A stretch of 64,000 bases of DNA from Poa pratensis (lineage: Eukaryota; Streptophyta; Magnoliopsida; Poales; Poaceae), in the NCBI GenBank assembly GCA_947311845.1, contig CAMZMU010000035.1:1-64000 (forward strand), written 5' to 3'. Below are positions 58,061-64,000 of the stretch, in pieces. The position numbers were made by a program, and so were the translations under genes. Under the pieces are notes generated by a model. The model was not told where the DNA came from. It worked only from the letters and a program-made list of their open reading frames with translations, and made no database searches. Within the stretch, counting starts at the first letter, position 1. Each line of letters opens with the position of its first letter.

Positions 58061-60039
58061 GGGTGTGGGGTTCCTCTTCTTCCCCACACTTCCCTCTTCG
58101 AGAACTCCAACCGCGCCTCGACGCCGCCGCGATATCGCCCTCGTGACCCCGCCGCGCCTGAGATCCTGACTACGCCACCGGAAAAACGCCGGAGCCGTGC
58201 ATCACGCCCTGCACCGCCGTTTCCTCACCGCGCCTTTTCTTCACCGTGCCGCAGTGAGTTTTCTTTCCCTCCGGCCATGGCGACGTTGAACTAGTTCATC
58301 TTTCGCTAGGAACTTGCGTCCATTTCTTGTAGATTCACTCGCGTACTAGCCCATTGCCACGCCTTAGTGCATTCCCTAGATCTCCTTTCCAGGTTTTGCC
58401 CTAGATTGGCCTACTTTGGTTCACCACTGTTCGAGTAGTTTCACCATATTTTACTCAGGATTTCACCTCCTTTTTACTGCTGCGGTAGATCTTGCGTAAC
58501 CCTAGATTTCCACAAAAAGGTGTTTGTAGCCGAGTCACCTTTCTGCAATACCAGATAACCTTATCCGGGAAAGCCTCGACCGAATCACTTCACATCTGAT
58601 TCGGTTACGCCACTATTCGACTCGCTCTTTATTATAGACTCTGAATCTGCTAACTCGGCTGTCTCCGAATACTTGCAGGATTGATTCGGATATGGCGAAG
58701 TTGCCCCCTGGCAGTTGGGAGGGTCCCGACGTCACAAACAATGACCTGGAGTGGCTGCTGAGCACGCGGCGCATAACAAATAAAGTTATATGCCGAAAGC
58801 CGGGGAAGGAACTCCACCCGATCACCGAACCAGGCGAACGCGTTGTTTTCCTAGCGCACTTCGAGCGCGGATTCGGCCTTCCTGCCAGTGACTTCTTCTA
58901 GGCCTTTCTGGATTTCTTTGGCCTGCAGCTTCACCACCTTCCGGCCAACGCCTTCGTCTCCTTGTCAGCTTTCACCTCTTTTCTCGAGGGATATCTCGGT
59001 CTTTGGCCGACTGTGCCAGCCTGGGCCAAGTACTTCCACCTCTGTAAGCAGACCATCCCAGGCAGTGACCCAAAAATAATGACTGCTTGCGGTTCGGTTA
59101 GCATTATTCCAAGGACGGGCTCCAACTTTCCTCGGATCACTGGCTTGGATACTTGCAAGAAATGGCAGAGAACTTTCTTCTACGTGAAGAGCGCTGAAGG
59201 CCATGATGCTCTCAACCTGCCAGAATTCCGGATTCAACCCCCAGTAGCCGAATTAAACTTCAGATACGATCCGGCTGATACTCTCCCGGAGCTTCAAATC
59301 ATAGACCAAACTCTGGGAGATTTTCTGAAGAAGGACCTGAGCTCGGATGATCTCCTCCGGACATTCATCTGTCACCGGGTTTGCCCTCTTCAACAACGTA
59401 GGCACAAGATTTGCCACATGAGTGGTCTGTTAGACCCTACCCGGATGAGCAAACATGATCTCAACAAAGCTTCCATCAAGAGACGGGTAAACGCTATTGC
59501 CTACACCGAGATGTCGGATAAGTGGAAGTGGGGCGTGAGGCCGTTCCACCGAGAAGCACTTCCACCACAGGTTAGTTCAGCTCTCACCGAATTACCTTAT
59601 ATTTCATCAAAATACCAATGGACTAATCCGGGTTTGCCTTGACTTTACTGCAGCTGTTTGACCGCCAAATCTCCGAAGACGGAGATCTTTCCACCAAGGT
59701 TTGGGCACCGGATCGCAGCCCGCTGCGCGAAGGCGAAGAGGATCCGGATACGGATGATCATTTGCCGATTCCGCGCGCCAGGCCCATCCGCAAGGGTAAG
59801 CAACCAACTCTTTGCACCGAAGATGGAGATGATGGTTGCCGGATCTTAGATCCCATTGAAGCTATTCCGATTTCAATGTTCGCACCTCGTGTTCCAGCCA
59901 AAAAGGATGGTCAAGGGACATCTCGAAAATGTGACGACGCGTCCGGATCAGATGTCCCTCAGGCTAAGAGACAGAAGAAAGCCGGCTCCAAGTCAAGTCG
60001 GCTCAAGGCCATGCCTACACTAGTAGGAAAAGCCAATTC

Positions 60040-60380
60040 TATGGAAGCTTATTCTGTGGCGCACCTTATAGCCGTGCGCCACAGAATAAGATTCTGTGGC
60101 GCACCTATAAAGATGCGCCACAGAATAAGCTTATTCTGTGGCGCATTACTTATTGGTGCGCCACAGAATCATCTTATTCTGTGGCGCAGCTATGCCCATG
60201 CGCCACAGAATAGGCGCGGGCCCCACACCCACGGAAGGGTCAGTCACTTTGGGCTTTATTCTGTGGCGCAGCCATGCCCATGCGCCACAGAATAAGCTTA
60301 TTCTGTGGCGCACCAGGGTGCATGCGCCACAGAATACGCGTATTCTGTAGCGCACCAGATAGGTGCGCCACAGAATTGTT
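60040..60380. repeat. Left subterminal repeats of the CACTA element
   Basis: About 14 copies of ATTCTGTGGCGCAC or its complement GTGCGCCACAGAAT, arranged as alternating head-to-head pairs with 8-14 bp between arms (for example 60053/60080, 60091/60113, 60132/60156). Subterminal repeats are the binding sites of the TNPA-type protein in CACTA elements; that role here is inferred. Confidence 0.85.
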
Positions 60381-61985
60381 TCGCCCCCACTTACATGCGG
60401 GCCCGCCCCCGCGCCCTCTCTTCTTCCCCAAATTTCCCCAACGCGCTCAACAGCAACCGTCGGCGACCTGCGAACTCCCCTGCGCCCCGCCGCCGGCGAA
60501 CTCCCTGCGCCCCGCCGCCGGCGAACTCCCTGCGCCGCCCCAACTCGTACAACCCTGCGCCGCCCAACCCTACGCCGCCCCAACTCCGTCCACTGCCCCT
60601 GCTTCTCTCCTCTGACGTGCGCCGCCCCAACTCCGTCCCCTGCTGTTGCTTCTCTCCTCCGCCGCCGGCGAACTCCCCTGCGCCGCCCCAACAAGGTGAG
60701 GTTCTCCCTCTTCCTGCTGCTTCTTCTCTCCTCCGATTCATGGTGATTAGGGTAGGGTTCCTTTGTTCCGGTTCTGGTTCATAGTCAAAATTCTTCACTG
60801 GTACTAGTCAAAATATCACAACGTGAGCACTTCTTAATTGAGCATGTTTGATGGTTTCTTGTTGATTTCACATTGGTTTTTTCTGTTCAAAGCTAGTGTC
60901 CAGTGGCCACACACCCCCAACAGAAAAATCAAAAATACATGCAATTATTATTGTTATTCTAAAAGTATTTGCATCCCCACTACCAAAATGTTTGTTTCTG
61001 AACTGTCCATCGATCACCTGCCCTTTTAATTGCAGTGCTTAATAGTAACACTCACTTGCTTTTTAAGCTAGACAGAAAATTCCTATCATTGATGCAAATG
61101 GCACATCGATCTACATTGTGATTAGTTAGGAGTCGCACTAGTTATGCATTCTTCAGTGGTTCATTTCGATCTAACCTAGAGAGAAAAGGGAAAAAATGAC
61201 ACATAAGAGTACTATACACCGACATGTGTAGTTGCCTTTGGTGGGGTAGCAGTCGAGTCAGCTAACTGAACCGTCGTGCATATAGTGCCTAGTGGTGTCA
61301 TTGATGAATTTGTAACGAAACTCGACTAGAGGGACATGTAGACATGTAGTTCCTGCAAGCTGCAACTACATAAAGACAAATTAAGACTATTTGTCTAATT
61401 TATATGGAAACTGGACCAAACACGAGATTCAAAATATCTAGCTAAACTAGTTCTAAATCATTGTCAAACGCATAGACACTCTACATGGCCGACCTAGCAT
61501 GAAACACAGACAAAGCACATCCCCACCCCACTCTAATGCATTCCATGTCGTTTAATCCAGGGTGCTATACAACAAATATAGGATGAAGGTTTTTTTTTCA
61601 AAGAGTCATATAGTGCTGCTGCTGTTAGGTTAGTTTTACTTGTATTTTTGAAATGCATTTCATTTGAAACTAATATATTGTTTTTCCGTATGCAGGAAGT
61701 TGGGAAGAAGCACTGCTTTCTTTCAGGTGAGATGTGGGATGTGGCGATGCCGGCCGGAGATGCCGGCCGGACATGTGGAATTTTTTTTTGGAGATGTGGA
61801 TGTGGTTCCGACCATCGTGTCGTGGAGTTGGGTGTTTGTGCTTGTACTCCGACCATCGTGTCGTGGAGATGCCGGCCGGAGATGCCGGCCGGAGATGTGT
61901 TTTTTTTTGTGAAATATATGCAGGTACCCCGAGACCCTTGAGATTGCCGGAACGTCGATTAACTTCCGTTCCGGCAAATTCGGGT
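60381..61985. other. CACTA interior without recognised gene
   Basis: 60381-60710 is C-rich with repeated CGCCGCCGGCGAACTCCCTGCGCC units. 60800-61700 is AT-rich and non-coding by eye. 61745-61910 has repeats of GGAGATGCCGGCC and ACCATCGTGTCGTGGAG. This may include the promoter, leader and introns of the carried gene. Confidence 0.4.
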
Positions 61986-61988
61986 ACT

Positions 61989-62069
61989 CCATATGTCCCT
62001 TTTTAGCAAAGGTCATGCCGAATTTTTTCATGAAATTTGGCATGACTTTGCTAAAAATAGGACATATGG
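61989..62069. repeat. Long imperfect inverted repeat (hairpin) in the CACTA element
   Basis: The arms begin CCATATGTCC (61989) and end GGACATATGG (62069). The internal arm TTTTTAGCAAAGGTCATGCC pairs with GGCATGACTTTGCTAAAAA. The centre is TTTCATGAAA. The paired arms are about 36-40 bases with a few mismatches or bulges, a foldback of small-RNA-precursor size. It lies about 110 bp upstream of the carried gene's ATG. Confidence 0.75.
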
Positions 62070-62178
62070 GGTATTGCGACTAATGCATGGGCCGGGGTAT
62101 CTTAGTACTTAGTTAGGTGATTTTTTTCTCTTATATTTGTCATACTAACTTTTTGCTTCTTTTTAATGCAGTTCAAAC

Positions 62179-63045
62179 ATGTCGGGCGACGCTTCTAAGC
62201 GCATGAGCATCGAAGAGCAAGCAAGAGTACAGAACATGGACTTTTGGCCCGACGATATGAGGGACGAAGCCGCGGTCACTAGTGGCGACGAGGCTGAGGA
62301 GCATCAACGGGAGGTCCGGGATCCCGACCCCGAGTACCACGAAGAAGGTGGTGAGGCCGAGCCATTACCATGCCACTTATTTTGACTCAGGTAGTAGTAC
62401 TATGAAAAGGTATGCCAACATAATTGCTGTCCTCAATCAAGCTCTTCACGGCTACCACCAAAAGGGAGGCGTCTTCGAAAGCACCGTGCAACCACAATTA
62501 ATTGATAATAAGTTGCGCCGGTTCAAGCATATCACCGAGTTCTCTTGCCTCAAGGAGCAGTCGGGCAGCGAGATGGATGCCTTCTACGCCCTCCGTCATA
62601 TTAACATGATTATCCGAGATAGAGCGCAATGTGGTTTGCCATCTGCTTTACAAACATGGGTCGAATATGACAGACGCAAGTCCGATATGGATCTTAGAAA
62701 AGACTTCCAATGCATCAAGACCAAGTTATCGGAAGTCATCGTCGGAAATGTTATCACAGCAGGGGGGACCTTCCATTGCTCCCGACGAGGTAGATAGGAT
62801 GTATTATAAAAGAAAACCTTACACATGCACACATACATACTCTATTTTATCCACTTAGATGAATAAATCATGCATGCATACTCTATTGATATTATTAACC
62901 AATATATATATATCTATCTCCATCTACAGGGTTGCATCAGAGAGAAATCGAAGAACGCCTAAAGTTGCAGAAGGACAACAGGGCGTGGATGACGAAGAAA
63001 GACGGCAAACCATTCCCGGCGCTGCTCGCACCGCTCGCTACATGA
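62179..63045 (+). CDS. Unrecognised two-exon gene carried by the CACTA element
   Basis: ATG 62179 follows a TTAATGCAG acceptor-like site. The first stretch, MSGDASKRMSIEEQARVQNM, is acidic and stops at 62385. The main coding stretch is in the next frame (about 62360-62789): RYANIIAVLNQALHGYHQKG, KHITEFSCLKEQSGSEMDAF and LPSALQTWVEYDRRKSDMDL. A donor CGACGAG|GTAGAT at 62789 joins, in correct phase, to an exon at 62930-63045 (acceptor CTACAG) encoding LHQREIEERLKLQKDNRAWM...PALLAPLAT and TGA. The matched splice phase argues that this was a real gene. One frame change near 62360-62385 suggests decay or a missed small intron. I do not recognise a domain; it is not a typical CACTA transposase. It may be a captured host gene or an element-specific ORF. 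Confidence 0.55.
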
Positions 63046-63369
63046 GATCGTCGTGCTCCCGCTTTTGCTCACCGTCAACGCCGAGATGTAATCTATTCGA
63101 TCCTAGTGTAGGCGGTGAACACTTCATTTGTAACGTGTGCAACGATCGATTAACTTTTGTATATATCTCAACACTTGTGTAAAACTTCGGCACTTTTGTA
63201 TCAACTTGTGATGAGACATATATTAGTAATGTGTTTGTTTTGATATATGTATCTGTGAAAATATATCCCTGTTTCTGTTATATCTGTGTAAATATGAAAT
63301 ATACATGTATCTTGGTATTATACTGGTATTTGTATTCTGGTAATATACGGGTACAATACGGCACAGTAA

Positions 63370-63565
63370 TTCTGTGGCGCACCCAGAACTATTCTGTGGC
63401 GCACCCTATTCTGTGGCGCATGGTGAGTGGGGTGCACAACAGAATAGCCACTATTCTGTGGCGCACCTGGTGGTGCGCCACAGAATAGCTTATTTAGTGG
63501 CGACTATTCTGTGGCGCACCACACATGCGCCACAGAATAGAAAAATGGTGCGCCACAGAATAGCT
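63370..63565. repeat. Right subterminal repeats of the CACTA element
   Basis: About nine copies of ATTCTGTGGCGCAC/GTGCGCCACAGAAT or close variants between 63368 and 63562, again mostly in both orientations, close to the right terminus at 63579. Confidence 0.85.
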
Positions 63566-64000
63566 TTTCTGTACTAGTGCTACCACCAAAGGGTAATACC
63601 AACTTAACTTTATTTGAATCCGGATCAGATGTTCCTTCTCTATTATCCGAGTCCCCTTTATCCGAGTTAACTATTTACTTTGCTTTTTGTAGTGACGTCA
63701 TCGTCACCGCGCAAACTCACTCATCCATTTCTTCTCCCATTCCTCCACTGGATACGGCCACGGAGCACCAGTCTCCTGAGAGGGTTGCCGCGTCTCCCCC
63801 GCGTGTCCAGACTCCCCCGCCGACTCTTATTCCGGAGTCGGTTATTGACCTTGAGAGCCCTCCTACCCGAGATTCAACTTGGCCGCGCCCTCTGATGGTG
63901 TTGGAGAGGGAAAAAGGTAAGGCCTCGGCTAGGCCGGATCCTTGTCCTTCATCCAAGGCTCAAGCTCTGCTGAACCAAGAACAGCAGAAAAAGAAGAAAA

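Larger units (their letters stand above)
60018..63579. mobile_element. Non-autonomous CACTA (En/Spm) DNA transposon
   Basis: 3562 bp bounded by CACTAGTAGGAAAAGC (60018) and its approximate inverse GCTTTTCTGTACTAGTG (63579), with 3-bp target duplications cta at 60015-60017 and 63580-63582. CACTA termini and a 3-bp duplication define the superfamily. Both ends carry dense subterminal repeats of TTCTGTGGCGCA in both directions. No transposase (TNPD-like) frame is present; one unrelated gene is carried. It sits inside exon 2 of element F's antisense gene. Confidence 0.93.
57692..64000 (-). mobile_element. Gypsy element F (Tat-like), 3' interior including antisense gene; truncated by window edge
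   Basis: Orientation is inferred from the 3' LTR plus the antisense gene, the same arrangement as element E mirrored. In E the antisense gene starts about 540 bp from the 3' LTR; here about 1.0 kb separates the LTR (57691) from the ATG (58692). The spacer 57692-58691 has no coding frame. TATAAATAG at 58052-58060 (plus strand) is a good TATA box for the antisense gene, about 640 bp before its ATG. pol would lie beyond 64,000. Confidence 0.65.
58692..64000 (+). pseudogene. Antisense transposon-associated gene of element F, disrupted by a stop codon and a CACTA insertion
   Basis: Homologous to the antisense gene of element E. Exon 1 is 58692-59570: MAKLPPGSWEGPDVTNNDLE, RRITNKVICRKPGKELHPIT, SFLEGYLGLWPTVPAWAKYF and FICHRVCPLQQRRHKICHM, in one frame except for a TAG at 58899. 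Donor CAG|GTTAGT. Exon 2 starts at 59654 (LFDRQISEDGDLSTK...) and is acidic then basic (PQAKRQKKAGSKSSRLKAM). It is split after 60017 by the CACTA element, resumes at 63583 and ends at 63592 (AAAGG|GTAATA). Exon 3 starts at 63693 after TTTTTGTAG and stays open to the window end (QTHSSISSPIPPLDTATEHQ ... LNQEQQKKKK). All phases agree once the CACTA and one target copy are removed. Function unknown; family is the Transposase_28-type gypsy-associated protein. Confidence 0.7.

Noticed and set aside
60146..60798. Minus- and plus-strand open frames through CACTA subterminal repeats and the adjacent C-rich tract
   Set aside because: Composed of repeat translations (VAHL/APQN phrases) and Pro/Ala-rich low complexity; no support as genes.

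Overview
This is plant nuclear DNA from a large-genome grass, most likely Triticeae (wheat, Aegilops, rye or barley group). The basis is nested Gypsy LTR retrotransposons of the Athila and Tat types, a CACTA element, a Helitron, Stowaway MITEs and an Au-type SINE, interspersed with three intron-containing genes whose proteins look like grass proteins. No bacterial features are present. Family names were assigned by reading motifs, not by database search.

Layout. 1-18,679 is a retrotransposon nest. A minus-strand Gypsy element (A: gag-pol 3.26-9.12 kb, 5' LTR 17,636-18,679) is split by a complete plus-strand, pol-less Athila-like element (D, 9,153-17,600, TSD aagac). D's 3' LTR carries a Helitron (14,949-16,703). 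To the left lie the 5' ends of two more minus-strand Gypsy elements, C nested in B. 18,680-19,835 is a 172-bp tandem repeat into which A inserted. 20,412-31,435 is a complete Tat-like Gypsy element (E, TSD tcccg) with a multi-exon antisense gene. E is inserted in a 117-118-bp palindrome-bearing satellite that continues at 31,436-33,900 and inverts its orientation near 31,800.

The genic island is 34.4-53.1 kb, all plus strand: a 10-exon TBC-domain Rab GTPase-activating protein (34,629-39,730), a truncated LTR element (about 41.1-41.75 kb), 40S ribosomal protein S5/uS7 (42,273-43,792) and a DRM-type de novo DNA methyltransferase (47,308-53,044). The DRM gene has a duplicated second coding exon, and its third coding intron holds a copy of RPS5 3'-flanking DNA. 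Downstream (53.0-56.8 kb) are diverged copies of DRM 3'-flank sequence and RPS5 fragments, so the RPS5-DRM region has been repeatedly duplicated and shuffled.

56,790-64,000 is the 3' part of another minus-strand Tat-like element (F). Its antisense gene is interrupted by a stop codon and by a 3.56-kb non-autonomous CACTA transposon (60,018-63,579, TSD cta), which carries an unrecognised two-exon gene.

The three cellular genes have unrelated roles (membrane traffic, translation, RNA-directed DNA methylation). DRM methyltransferases act on repeats like those around this gene, but no regulatory link is shown by the sequence.
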